The notes below the pieces were generated by a model. It worked only from the letters and a program-made list of their open reading frames with translations. It searched no databases and was not told where the DNA came from. This document shows, in pieces, positions 1-12,844 of a stretch of 64,000 nucleotides of DNA; within the stretch, counting starts at the first letter, position 1; each line of letters starts with the position of its first letter. The stretch spans positions 9,116,841-9,180,840 of the forward strand of contig CM072894.1 of NCBI GenBank assembly GCA_037013685.1, in the 5' to 3' direction. The stretch comes from Acridotheres tristis. Taxonomy: Eukaryota; Chordata; Aves; Passeriformes; Sturnidae. The translations under genes were made by a program, and so were the position numbers.

Positions 1-886
1 CAAGGTACCATTACACTGTCTACAACAAAATTTCCTCTTCCCAGGGACTGAAACTGGAATTATGATTTAATAAGATAGGAATGCAAATAACACACCTTGC
101 AGCATTCTGAATGAGTAATTTACTACATGAGCCTTGAACACAGTGATGCATTTTATATTGCACTTATCCTAAAATGTCTCTGCACCTCTTCTACACACAA
201 AAGCTAAACCTCACACGACTGTTCTAATAGAAATATCTTGGCCAGCTTAGGATCTTTTCTTTGTTTTGCTTCAGTGAATAAGCTCACCATATTTTATGCA
301 TTCCCTTTATACATTTCTACAACTAGGGTCCTCATCCTGGGCTTCATTTATATTCAGTGGAGATCTAGTAAATGAGTCTAGAACACAGGCTGAAATCCTT
401 TAACTGCTGGTGATCTGTAGCCTTCTATAAAAGCAGTGAAAATTTTCCATCTGTGTAAGTAGCAGAAGCAACTAGAAAAGGCTTGGACATTGCCAACTTC
501 CTTAATAATTTTCATAAAACATTTAGATTGTCTGAACTGCAGTTAAAAAAGCTCTGATTGCAACTTCAAGGTTTCTAGTTGAAAGCAGAGGACATTGCTG
601 TCATTCTTTGTCCTGTGTAATAATGACTTGCAGAAATTCTATAAACCCATTTGCTTGAAGAAAAAAAAAATCATTGCCATTAGTGTCTTTTGGGACGCCT
701 CCTATAAATAGTTAAAATTGCCCTGCTTTACTCAGTTTAATTATTTATTTGGAGAATAATTACTTTAGATGTCAGTTCCATTATCATGGAAGTTGTAAAC
801 GATCCTGAAACTGAAACAAATACTGTCTTCTTGTGATCAGTAACCTTATCATCACAGATACTATTTTAATTGTTGTTTCATTGCAG
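1..886. other. AT-rich single-copy DNA, nothing identified
   Basis: I see no gene, repeat family or RNA gene here. The sequence is AT-rich and ends in a long T-rich stretch (about 863-886) that forms the polypyrimidine tract of the candidate acceptor before 887. Confidence 0.6.
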
Positions 887-974
887 AACCCATATAGAAC
901 ATGAATGAATGTGACTCTCAGACTGTCCTAGGATTTATTTTAAGAGAGTTAACAAAATCTACAGATGACAAGAG
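887..974 (+). CDS. Candidate first coding exon (unidentified gene)
   Basis: A strong acceptor-like tract (T-rich, ending TTTCATTGCAG at 886) precedes an 88-base segment. Its first ATG, at 901-903, has A at -3 and opens a frame of 24 codons plus 2 bases. The peptide starts MNECDSQTVLGF and continues with an ILRELTKS-like stretch. A moderate donor, AG|GTAAAG, lies at 974/975, and the frame would hit TAA at 976 if unspliced. The first 14 bases would be 5' untranslated. Known: birds often have short, first-ATG-bearing exons. Inferred: coding potential. I recognise no protein family, no partner exon in matching phase is obvious in this window, and a chance pseudo-exon is the main alternative. Confidence 0.18.
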
Positions 975-1302
975 GTAAAGAATTTCCCATTGCCAGTGCT
1001 TGTCTGTGCCTGTCAAAGTCTTGCAGAAAATAATATATCCCTTAGCAGCAGTGGAATAGGCAAAAGAAATAGCATTAATGGGCAGTCAACATAAAATGTG
1101 AATGTATTATGATAGAACATTTTTATTGAGGCTAGAGTCAATGAGTTTGAATTAATTGCTTTCCATTGAAACCTGATCCTTTCCTACATATGTGTGCAAA
1201 GTACATGCCTGCCAAAGCCAACACTGAAAATGCTCTTATTCATTAAAGAAAGGTAAATTTATTGATTAAATTTATTATATACTCAATTGATAGCCTAAGA
1301 GT
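975..1302. other. AT-rich DNA, nothing identified
   Basis: No repeat or gene is recognised in this stretch. Confidence 0.55.
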
Positions 1303-1740
1303 TTGCACATATCTGCCCAGTTCTGTGAAGCATCAACCTTGCCCACCTCCCAGAAGGACACCAAAGTTTCCACTAAACATATTGTTGCTGTTAAGGGCTT
1401 CCACAACATTCGTCTCCTGTCACTGAGCAGGAGAAAATGTGGACTGGGTCAGACCCAGGACCTGTCCAAGCCAGCAGCCAATCTCCAGCAGCAGCTGAAG
1501 GCAGATGGCCAGGGCAGCAAAGGAAGACCATGGCACAAAATCTGACACTTCCCTCGCAGTCCCTGAGCTGCCAATCATGCACAGCCCAGGCACTGCTGAG
1601 CTGGGTGGGATGTCTTTGCTCTTCATCACATCCACTGCACATCCCAAAATGTGCTGTGTCCCCCTTGAGCCAAGGAAACTTTCAGTTCTCAGGTCTTTCA
1701 GCCCAAAACTTTCCATGCAGGTCTGTCCTCTCCAGCCTCT
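1303..1740. other. GC-richer patch with overlapping open frames
   Basis: This stretch is clearly richer in G and C than its surroundings, and open frames overlap on both strands (the longest is about 164 codons on +, 1437-1931). None shows a family motif, a convincing splice junction or a consistent coding bias. Competing frames on both strands are typical of stop-poor GC-rich DNA, so I do not call a gene. A decayed repeat or an old exon-derived segment are alternatives. Confidence 0.4.
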
Positions 1741-4700
1741 CTGCAGAGGAGTTGGCAGTAATTTTATTCTGTCCAGGCACGTTTTCCAGTTTCCATTTAA
1801 CCATTACAGTCTTTATTTCTTATTCTGTGCCACTCCTCTTTGTCACATCCTCCTGCATACACGGCATATTTGCACTCACGAATTTATGCTTTGTTATTGT
1901 GTTGTCTGGTTTTGTATTCTGGTGCTTTTGAACTCGGAGTGGCTCTTTATTCCTGGAATACTAATTCAGAACTGCTGAATTGAAAGTGTCCAGGCATAAA
2001 ACTGGTTTATTTCATAGGCTATAAGCAGGTATTTCCCTATACCCAGAAAATCAGCATTGTCACCATTTCAATATCATTCCTCAAAAGACCCTTCCATAGC
2101 ACAGAGAGTAAGAGGATACTTTTAGGTGCAGACTAAAGGGTTTATTTTGTTACTCAGCAAAGAGCCTACTATCTGGCCTCACTTATGTAAGGTTCACTTT
2201 CACACCTACCCTGAGTATCTTTAGCTCAGTTCAGCAGATTAAAACATTTAAGGCCAGGTTTTGTCCTATTTCTGTCAGAAGCCAACTTTCTAATTTCTGA
2301 ACATGTAGAGTGTTGTTTTTTCAACTATCTTTCAAGACTTACTATATTGGATTTGAAATCTTCTCTACTCATTTACTATGTGCCATTTTTCCTTGATTGC
2401 AACCACAATACCATCTGTGCTGAGATTTGTTACATGAGGTTTTAGCTTTGGATATCAACTATTTCTATAAAATATCACTTAAAATCAATTAGTCACTTTG
2501 GACATAAACTAAACAAACAGTTACATATATCTTCCTATGCGGGTTTTTTTTTCCCTTTAGCTTTATGGTATTTTGAGAAGCACCAGATTCGCTTGATGAA
2601 TGGTTGCCTATTTAATGATAAAAGATAAAAATTCTGTAACAGAGTTTGGGATAAAAAAATACCGGGGAAAAATAGATTGCTCTGCTCATCATCATAATCC
2701 ATCCCAAATGAAGGCAAATATCCTGAAGCTTGGACTAGTGACTAAGACTCAGCTCTCCATCTGTCTGTGAGGGTGGAGGCAGCCACGGGACGATGACTGG
2801 TGAGGATCCCATCCTGTTCAGCCCAGATCCCAAGCAGGAGAAACTCCTGGTGCAGGGATGAGAACACAAAGTTACAGACACAGCTGAGCCAAGGGGGAGA
2901 ATTGGGAAGGTAGCTCAGGGTCTGCATTTGTATTCAGGCAGGAATATAAATTACAGAGGCCAAAGACAAGCCTTTTCCTTAAATCAAGTTATTGTCTTTT
3001 CTCTCTGCTGCCAACCTAAATGTTCAAAAATCATAAATCAGGACCTTAAGCATGACTAGTGTGCCTTCAAAAAGCAGGAACTTAAAAGTATTGGCCATCT
3101 TTGACCCTGAACACCATCACAATGAGGTTTCTGAGGCCCTCAGGTGCATCAGCATTACATGTCTGAATTCCTATAGCTGCAACAGCTACAGATTTCATTG
3201 CAATTCATTTGGGTATTTTCCACTCTCATATTATTGGACTTCTCCACAAAGTGGGTGTTTAATATCACACAGTGCCCTGACACCAGACTCCCAGTGACAT
3301 TAGATAGCCATTCTAGGGTCTGTGGGCTTCTTTGACCTTCACTGGGCTACAAAATTAGCCAAGGAATACTCCTCCCTCTGCTCCTGCCAAAAACATCTCC
3401 ATGAACTCCCTGTTAATATTTACTCTGGGTTGGATACTATATGTAAAATGCGAGTTCTAGCTGTGTCCCCACAATCAGGTTAATCTCATTTGAGCATGGG
3501 CAGCTATTAGGAAGGGAGCTCCAACCTGCCCAGGCCTGGCCCAGGTGTAGGGCAGACAGGGTGATTGCAGAGGAACCTGGGCCAGGGAAGTGGTCTGCTT
3601 GAAAAAGTGACCTGACAAAAAACTACCAGATCGTTTACAGCAGTGGCTCAGTGAGGTGGCTCCCTGAACAATCCTTCAGTTATTAATGCCAGCACAAAGG
3701 GGAGCTCAGGGACACAGAGACATCCCTTTAGTCTGCACTTAGGCACAGTTAAATTGCAGTCCTGGAAACAAACATAAATTCCCTGAGGTCATTTGACAGT
3801 CCTGCAAGTTTTTCTGCCATGGTTAGAGCTCAAGCTGTTTTTAAAGAGACCATAAATATGGGATGGGGAAATATGGATATTATACTTTTTTCTTTCATGT
3901 TTTTTCAGTAAGATCTTCAGGTTACAAAACCTTCAGGGCAGGGCTCACCCATCTTCCTGCCCCTTCAGAAAGAACTTTACTTGGTTTCTCAAATAAACAC
4001 ACTGGGGAATATGAAAAACAGGGAGAGGATGGTGTTGCTGTCATTTGTGGCAGAGGTCCAAGTAAAGTTTGCTCCTCTTATCATAATGAATAACTGCATT
4101 TTGCACAAATGGGAGCTAGGAATGGCCCTTTTTAACCCATGGACAATTATACACAATGAATCCAAAACCACACCTATTAGCAATCATAAAGGATCCTTCC
4201 TGACTAAATCAGCTTAATCTCACTGTCCCCTGACAGAAAGTTTGTGTAGCCTGCAGGTCACCTGCATGATAGTTTTTCTTCTTTCTCCCTGAGTATGTGC
4301 AGTTTAGACCACTGATATGAGCTTTACAGGATTGCAGATTTTGGGGCATGCCACTAAAAAATAAAGGATTTGGGAAATAAAAGAACAAGCCTTGGTGTTA
4401 GAGTATAACAGTTTACATTCGCTTGTTAATTCTCAAAAATCACAAACAGTTGCCTTGAGAAGGGAGAGTCCCAAAGAAAGAACACCCTGTGGGGACCAGC
4501 TTTTACTAAATGCCAGGGAAAGAAAGGTGTCATTGTAAGCAACTTGGTGCATGCAATGAAACAGAACAGAACCTTAAAGGGGTTGTTTTTTTCCTGCAAT
4601 CTGACAGAAGATGTTGAGAAAGAGTTGAAGTGAGAAAGCCTCAATCTGGGGTTTTCCCAGTACATTGTTTTAAGCCACTAAGTATGAATGAAAGGCAATT

Positions 4701-6730
4701 GTAGCCTCAGCTGGGTCCCCCTTGGTCACCCCAAGGTGCCCCAGGCAGGGCCAGAGCAGGTGTGCTCACAGGATGCCCAAAGGGTGCTCACTGGCCACCA
4801 TGGCCCACGGGTACATCAGGCACACCTTCCTTTCAGGCATGCACCTGGATTTGTACTTCAGGACCAAGGCAAACCAGCAGGGGTCTCTGGGTATCAGTGA
4901 AATGATGACAACATAGTCACCAAGCCTGTGTTAGTTACTTTTTGCTAACTTAGATAAATGAAGATTAAAACTTCTTATAGACCTCAAAGCTTAGACCAGC
5001 ACAATGTCACATTTTGAAAAATAATTCAATAATTTAATTCAGTGGTTAGAAGTAGTTTAGTAAATATTTTTTTTGAGAAATCTCACCAAATGGCATCTAC
5101 TCACAAAAGCAGCACAAGGCAATGCAATCACATCTTTAATTTGCTGCTACTACTGAGCAGGCTGGCTTGCCTCGTGCTTTTATTTTACAGTAGCTTTGAT
5201 TACACTTTTCTCAATAAAGTCTGCATCTTGACAGCATGGAACACATTTATCTCAAATATGGAAAGAAATAACAGTAATGGGATCTCCTGCTTGTATGTGA
5301 GAGAGTGAATGAGAGCATAACAAATTCACCTATGCCATTATCTCTGTGAACAAAGTCAGAATTTCAGCTGCAGTGACCTTGTGGTCACAGAGATCACAAA
5401 TTGCAAGACAGAAGCTGTGGAAAGAAAAGGGCTTTAGTTAGACAGGTGAACATTGTTACAGTACATCCTGCAGTTGCTATATATCCAAAACTAGTTCTCT
5501 TAAGGCAGAAATCAGGCTTCCCCTCGTGTTGTTCAATAGTTTTCAAAATACAACTGACAATAATTCACACTTTTGTTCAATAGCAGTAAGGGATTTATCT
5601 CTTCATTTAAAGACCTAGAAACCAGGAAAAAATAAAGAAAGTGCCAAAAATACAGATACTACAACCTTGCCCAGATGAACTTGGCACAGCCCTGCACAGC
5701 ATTCCAAAAAAAAAGTCTTTTTTAAGGGAGTTACAGTTGAAGTCCAACAGAATTTAGTAATATTGACAGGAATGTTATGGTAAATTTGATAGTAAGAAAA
5801 ATCAAGATTCCAACATATGCAGAGAAATATGCTTTGTGAATTAAACTAATAGAAATATTCCTATATTATAAATCATGAATATATCCAATTTTGTTTGCTT
5901 TTGTTGTTATAAACCAAGTTGTGCCCTGTCTGCACTGAGCTGTGTGACTCCTAAAAGAGATCCCTGTCTTGCAGGGACTCCTAAGCTCCAAAATAGATCA
6001 CGATCACATTTAAGTTCTTTTCAGGTTGTAAAGGCACAGATGTCTCCCCATAGTTTTGAAACTCACAGCTCAGACCTCCAGCTCATGGAATACCACACAG
6101 TCATCAGCACTATCAGAATTGAAAATGTCTAACTCTGCTCTGGACACCAGAGTCTAGATCTGTGCTGCTCTCCACATCTAACTTTCATGCCACCTTGTTA
6201 AGGACTATGTGAGTATATAATGTAATTTAGAAGAGCTTTCCTGTTCATGAAGCTATGGCTTCTCTTGAGGAGTTAATATTTGTTCTGGGATCAACAGACA
6301 CTATAACTGAAATTAAAGATGAATTTTCATCTAAAAAATCCTTTCTAAGCCTCATTGACTTAGTGCCCTATACACAAACTAGAGTTTGGAGCTAAAACAG
6401 AGAACTCAGAGCCATGGTGCTGCTGACAGAAAAGGAGTTATTGGAGGTTTTATCCAATTTGATCCTACTCACAGTATATCTCAATTTCATACCACATTTT
6501 AATCAAAGTAAGCTTTTATGAATATCCACTACTACTTACTCTAGTAGATCCTAGGACTCAGAAACCCTCATGCTAGGAAGTAGGACCTAGGTATTAAAAT
6601 AATTCTCATTAAGCAACATAAAATTCAGAGAAACATATTTCAAGGCCCACTGAGTTAAAAGAACTAAGACACAGTAGCAGTGGCTAGGTATTTATTAATT
6701 TCCTTCAGGTAACAACAGTCACTTTCAGTT
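1741..6730. other. Single-copy AT-rich DNA, nothing identified
   Basis: Within this stretch, 4690-4900 is GC-richer with a stop-free frame on + (4688-4900), but it has no recognisable motif or splice sites. The remainder is ordinary AT-rich DNA with no repeat family that I can name. Confidence 0.5.
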
Positions 6731-6731
6731 T

Positions 6732-6758
6732 ACAAAGAACAGGTCACAAAGAACAGGT
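6732..6758 (+). repeat. 14-bp-period direct repeat with receptor half-site words
   Basis: The 13-mer ACAAAGAACAGGT occurs at 6732-6744 and again at 6746-6758. Each copy holds AGAACA, the steroid-receptor half-site word, and the junction makes AGGTCA at 6741-6746, a nuclear-receptor half-site. The repeat itself is directly visible. Binding by any receptor is only an inference from word matching. Confidence 0.7.
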
Positions 6759-9700
6759 TACATTTTGCAGAACCAGACCAGGCAGATGTATAGGCTGTAT
6801 ATGGTTTGGCCACTCAAGCACCAGAAGTGCCATGAACATTGTAAAAACTGACACCAAAGTGAGAAGGCATCAGTCATCTCCATGCTGTTCCCTGCCCCTC
6901 CCAGGAGCAGTGTTTTCAGGTTGGCTATTCTGAATGGTAAATTTTTCCAAAGCCCCCAGATCCCACTGCTCTGTTTCATTTCCCTGAGGACATTAGACTG
7001 AGGGAAAAATCCAAAACACAAGACTACTTACTAAACTTGTCTTTATGCAAATTCATATTTCAAAGATTTAATAAATACTACCAAAAGCTCTATTATAAGG
7101 ATGAGAAAAGTATCCCAGGAAGTCTTTTTTCTTTATAAGACTAATCAATATAATTTTTAGGTATGCTATCCAGACCACAATCCCATATTATGCTGGAAGG
7201 AAGGAAAGAAGCATGAGAGGTAGAATGGTGTTTCCATTACAGTTTAACTGTTTCAAGCAGATTAACTGTTTAACTTTTTTTTTTTTTTTTTGGTGATATG
7301 ATCTACAGTCCAAATCAGATAAATCAGAAAATAATTAGATTGTTCAGGAATCATCATTACAAACCTAGCCAACAGGAAAGGTTTTTTTTCAGGGATTATT
7401 TCTCAGCAAAGGATCAAAATCCCAGACCCATTAAATTAGGGAAAAATTCACTGTGTGAAAGTGAGGAGGGCTGGATTTGTCTGGCCCATACAATACTGCA
7501 AACACAACCACAAGCACTCAGTGCTTGCCTTGGGATGAAAAGATATTGAGCTGACAAAAGCCATCTATCTCCCTGTGAAAGCAAATACCACAAAGGCTGT
7601 TCCACTCCACGATTCACTGTTGGATGTTTTAATTCAGGTGGGCTCTGGCTCTCCATTGGTACTCCTTCACACATGTGCTTAATTTGACATACAGAGCCAA
7701 AGATTAGTTCCACTAAAGTCCTGTGATTTGCTTAGTGTTAGGATGAAAAAACTCCCACTGGCTTCAAGTGTGAAAGATCAGAGACTGAAGGATCAAACTT
7801 TATAGCAAGTAGGGTCAAGCAGCAAGTTCCCAATCCACAATATGAGCACTGGTTTTTATTATAGATCACTGCTCTGCTCCGAAGGACTCTTTCCAGCATG
7901 ACAGTTCCTCGTTTTTTCTGAATGGCTGTTATCAGATCACAGCTTTACACTGAAGCTGTTTATAAATGTTCCTTATGACATTGCCTTTTTTTTTTTATCA
8001 AGCCATTTTTCTACCATGAAACAGGACATTTACTGTTCATATATAAGAGGCAATGGACCTGCAAAAGCAGCGTTCATAAAACCTGGAAACCTCCTCAACA
8101 AGCAAAATGACTAACTGTGATGGACATTTGTAAATCACTCAATATCATTCATTGTAATTCCTGAGGTTTCATTAATTCCTTGAGGAAGTCATAAATCTAA
8201 TGTGCATCTTAAGGAGCCAGCAGGCTGGCTTGCTCTCCAGGCATAAAATAAATATGATGCTCTCTCAAGTTTTGCATGTGTGCACAGCAGGATATCAATG
8301 TCACTCAAAATGTGGGGATATGCTGGGCAGCCCTTCAGGCATCACTTTTGTTTTCAGAATGTGCAAATGCTCTGTCCTAATCCTCCCCCACTGAACTTAG
8401 TGGACCTTTTTCCCTATAAAGCTCGAGCAGAACTATATGTATGAAGCCTTTAATCTACCTCTGCTTTTGAATAACCAGGTTAAGAGTGCAAATTTGATTT
8501 CCAGAACCAAGAGACCACCAGTGCCTGGGCCAGTGCTGCAGGGATCCTCTCGGAAGGGTCCTGAGCAGCTCCAGAGGGTCACAGAGATCACTTACATCTA
8601 GCAGCACCCATAAAAAAGGGACAGCAACAAAATCTTTTAAAGCCGGCAAGCTGATATAAAGAGAAAAAAAGAAGCCTTTACAGTGAAGCCTGGTGCTATG
8701 CAAATTACTCCCTGAAAATCCTAAAGCAAGTTTGACATCCTGTGGCCAGAGTCAGCATGGGAACAACTCACCCTTTCAAACCTCACTCAGGAAATTATCC
8801 TGCTCCTGAGAGCATATATTTTTGTTTGAGGTGGGTATGACAGTCTTGTGAGTGAGTATCCTGGAGGAAAGAATATAAATGTGCACACTAAATATTTCTG
8901 TCAGGGGATGACTAGGGGCTGAAAGAGAGCACTATCACTTGAAAGCCCACAGGACATCAAAGGGTAAACACAGGACAGGTCCCAGAAAGTCTGTGTGGCC
9001 CCTCTGCTTGAGGTTATCCCCTGCCCTAAAAGAGGAATACAAATATGGATAGGGGACCAGAGACTGGGGGAAGGAAAACAAAAGAAAAGAAACTAGGGCA
9101 TGGAGAGACTAGCTTCTCCTAAGAAAAACAGGTGCAGGCTGAAATGTAAATATCTCTGAAAAGATAATTTAGTCATAATCATAAGGTCTGCTTAAAAGTC
9201 TGCTGCTTCTTTTTCCAGCCCACATTTTGCAAAAGAAAGAAAAGCTGTCTTTAAAATATCTGTGATAATTGTTATGAAACAATCACATGTAGCAATCTTG
9301 GCTTATGGATGCACATCCAACGCACCACATCAATCTCTGTGAACCTTTCCAAAGGTTTGTGCCTGTAGTTTGGAAGAACTGATTGTATAGTGAAGATAAC
9401 AAGGCAATTTGTTAGAACTTAATTTGTAACAAATTATTTCTGTGGAAAGAGCAAATTATAACAAAAGGATAACTCAAGATTTATGGAATTGAGGTAAGAC
9501 CCAGCATTCCAGCTGCACAATATCTTGGGATAAGTCATGTCTGCATGACTTATCTTTCAGAAGATTGGCTTTGAACTTGCAAGATTATTGGCATACTTTT
9601 ACACAGAATAGATTTATTGATAGGTTTATTAAGATGGAATGAATATTTATTTACTCATGTTTTCCTTTCCAGAGCAAATAAAATTCATAAAAGCTATCCA

Positions 9701-10149
9701 ACACATAGTACATGCTCAACCATGGCAGGTTTTTCAGGTTACACAAACAGTGTTTGAATCAGGCTACAAAATGATTATGTAGGTAAAATATCCCATTTCC
9801 TCATAATCTTCAAAATATTCGCCCACTGTGAGCTGCTTCCTAGTGTCCTTGCTGGGGACAGAGAGAAACCTCCTGCCATTTTTGAATTGTAGTGAGTTTG
9901 AATTTACAAAGCAAATATTTTTATTTTTTAACAACCATTATTTCAGCCTTTTAAAAATTCTGTATTTTACTCTACCTTAGAATGTGCAGAAGACTAAAAA
10001 TGAGAGATAAATTCTAATACTGAGGACACAAAGCAATGAAGCACTTTGAGGACTGTACTTCTTCATCATGTAAGTAGGTCTTGTGGGGTTGTTTGCTTGT
10101 TTGTTGTGGTTTTTTCCAGTTGATTTCAGAATATTGTGGGTCTGTTCTT
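6759..10149. other. Single-copy DNA, nothing identified
   Basis: A pure T-run (17 T) sits at 7275-7291. A small near-palindrome with 7-base arms (AATTTGT / ACAAATT) sits at 9421-9435. No gene or repeat family is recognised elsewhere in this stretch. Confidence 0.5.
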
Positions 10150-10478
10150 CTTGTCCTTATCACTCTCTACAACTTCCTGAAAGGTGGGTCTCAGTCTCCT
10201 CTCTCAGGACTAGCAACAGGACAGGAGGGAATGGCCTCAAGCTCTGCTAGGGGAGGTTTAGGCTGGACATCAGGAAGAATTTATTCACTGTAAAGGTGAT
10301 CAGGGATTAGAATGGGCTGGACAGGGAGCTGGTGGAGTCACCACCCCTGGAAGTGTTCTAGGAACAACTCAGTGGGGCACTTGGTGCTGTGGTTTAGTTG
10401 ACAAGCTGGTGTTTGGTCAAAGGTTGGACAGGAAGATCTTGGGGGTCTTTTCCAACCCTAATGATTCTGATGTTCAAC
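10150..10478 (+). mobile_element. CR1 LINE, truncated 3' end
   Basis: This is the conserved 3' part of a chicken-repeat-1 (CR1) non-LTR retrotransposon in sense orientation. The start encodes the C-terminal end of the reverse-transcriptase ORF: a frame near 10160 reads LITLYNFLKGG, the typical end-of-ORF2 wording. It continues with family wording such as GGGGAGGTTTAGGCTGGACA at about 10249-10268 and TGGTGGAGTCACCACCCCTG at about 10331-10350. It ends with TTTTCCAACCCTAATGATTC at about 10449-10468, just before the usual short terminal repeat. Internal frameshifts and stops show that it is inactive. 5' truncation is normal for CR1. The left edge is approximate. Confidence 0.93.
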
Positions 10479-12778
10479 TCAAAGCAAATTCCTAGTTGGA
10501 AGTTTCAACTGTCACAATGAAAAGTCATTAAGGATAGGAAAGAACCTGCTCAACTCTATGCCAGCTCAGCATAAAATAATAGATAAAATAAAAGAGGCTT
10601 TAACTCTTCACAAGGAAGAAAGAAGAACAGCACAAGTCTTTGTTCTTAGTTTACTCATTGAAGCAATACATTAAATAGGAATTAATCTACACAAAAACAT
10701 GTAATATATGTTAAGTAGAGACTGAGAGATACTTCAGATGTAACAACATTTGTGAAAACAATGTCATCCTCTTTGTAAGGTTTTTCACATATTTACTTTT
10801 TAAAATAATTTATAATCATTCCACATTACAAACTTATTATGTGCCCATCTTTACTAGCATCCCTACAGTTGAAAATATAAATTAGGGCAATCACTGGAGA
10901 CAGGTGAGTCCTGTCCTACCCAGCAGTGCTCAGTCACTGCTGCTCCAGCCTGTGCAATGATGAATTATTTAGACCCTCTGTAGTTAAAGCAGAGCTTCAG
11001 CTGTGCAGTTGATAATCAGACCACAGCCAGAGCCTGGGTTTCTTTATCAGGTGTGCAAACACACAGGCACATGCCCTTCACTTTGCAAAGGCAGTGGGTG
11101 GCAATTACAATCAGAGAGGGGATTGCTGTGCCACTCCACATTTGTGAGCTGGTATTCATCAATACTTGCACTAGGAAACATTCGATTATTCTGCAAGATG
11201 CTGAATGTTCCTGTTGATTGAAACTATTTAAGGGTGTCACATCAAGGCTTTTCTCTCTGCTGTACCACACCTGTTCAATTTCTCTTTCATTGTTATCACA
11301 ACTGCAACAAAATAAGCACATCGTGTACAAAAGGCCCCACTAACACTTTCAAATATGAGAATTTGGTTTGCAAACTACCTTGATTTGTGGAGTAAAAATC
11401 TCAAGGGTACTTATATGTAACTTTCAAACAGCACCTTAGAACCACCTTAGACAGCTGAACAGCAACTTAGAACCAAAATTTTGATGGCATTTAGGTAAAG
11501 TGAGATCTTTAAGGAGCAGCCTTGCATCAAATACACATTGTTCAAATATGTGACCATAAAAGCCTCATTTTCTAGAAGGACACGGTCCTGCTGCATGCCA
11601 TTGTCATTTCTGCTCTCATGATATCCACATTCCCTGTAAAGTACTGCCCCAGCCCTCCCTGTCTGTGACAGACATTGGTGTTACCTTGGCCACAGAACTC
11701 GTGCAATGGCAGTGCCTTTCTCCTTCTGCACCTTTCTTCAGGGCAAAAACTGCATGAGCAGCAGCTGTTGGACAAGCAGCTAGGAAAACTGGGTGTGAGG
11801 GAAGTGGGGTGGGCTGAGGGGTCTATTTTGGAGGGCAATCCCCTTGCAGCTCTAGTGGTTATGGTTTAAATATCTTCTGTAGGAGTACAAAGATCTTTTA
11901 AGGCATAATCCAGCCCGTGCCCTTTGGCTTTATCTATGCATGGAGCACACTGTGCAAATGGATGTTTAGCTTGTGGGAGACTATTCCTGCTCCCTGGCTG
12001 GGTGTCTGAAATTTGGTAACTAGATTGGTGATCACATGCAGTATAAACAACAAATACCTCTCCAGATGCATACTGAGGCCTGCATGCATTTATGCAAAGC
12101 TCAACATTGAGGGGGAAAAAAATCAATAAAAACTTAGGAACAATCAAAAACCTGGGCTACAAATAAACAGAACCATTGCTGTACTAATAGATATTTTCCA
12201 GGAGGTGGAATCTTGCTATTATATCATACCCCAAATACAGCAGGAATTGTTCCATGTGCTGACATCTGGCTGTAACAGCATGACCTCTGATATCATGCAG
12301 GACATAACCTCAGTGCAGGCTCAGAAGAAATTAGGAATGTGACTTCACAGAAAATAGCAGTAATATTCATTGGCTCATAGGATGGGAGTGAAGGGTGATT
12401 TAAATGCAGATTCAAAATATCAGCAGTGAAATCTTGGTGTATTTAGAGCTGGCCTATTTAGCTTTTTAACTGACAGCTGGTGATTAATGTAGATATAAAA
12501 CTTTGAAATGTCTTTCTCTTGGATTACAAAGTTGATAGCGGTTTATGTTTCGGTTTTTTTGGTTGCTTTCTCAAATGAATTTCTAGAAGCTGAAGACCAT
12601 GAATGGGAATGCTGAAATACAGCAGTTTTCAAAGCTTTCAGAATAGTCACGATGAGAAGTTGTTTTAGTCTTTCATTGAATTGATAGTAATAGTGAGGAA
12701 CAATTGTTTTGATTCGTTATTCACCAAATTTTGGACAACTTTTGTAACTGAATGACAGGTTTAAGTGGATTTTTTTTA
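10479..12778. other. Single-copy DNA, short local repeat only
   Basis: A 10869-10903 segment has acceptor-like and strong donor-like (CAG|GTGAGT) ends but is closed by stops in all three frames, so it could at best be a non-coding exon. A GC-richer stretch around 11570-11870 has open frames on both strands without motifs. Nothing else is identified. Confidence 0.5.
11427..11475 (+). repeat. Two-copy 18-mer direct repeat, 31 bp period
   Basis: An 18-base word, AACAGCACCTTAGAACCA, at 11427-11444 recurs with one mismatch at 11458-11475. It is probably a small replication-slippage duplication. Confidence 0.7.
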
Positions 12779-12844
12779 CAGTTAATTAATTAGTTAATCA
12801 CCCAACCATGGTGCTTCATTTTTTTTATTTTATTTTATTTTTTT
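12779..12844. repeat. TAAT-rich motif block followed by TTTTA-rich low complexity
   Basis: TTAATTAATTAGTTAAT-like words at 12782-12798 pack several homeodomain core sites (TAAT/ATTA). An imperfect TTTTA repeat follows at 12819-12844. The low-complexity part is certain. A regulatory role for the TAAT part is only suggested. Confidence 0.6.

Noticed and set aside
1437..1931. 164-codon plus frame with hydrophobic C-terminus
   Set aside because: Several frames on both strands overlap in a GC-richer patch. The hydrophobic part follows from a T-rich stretch.
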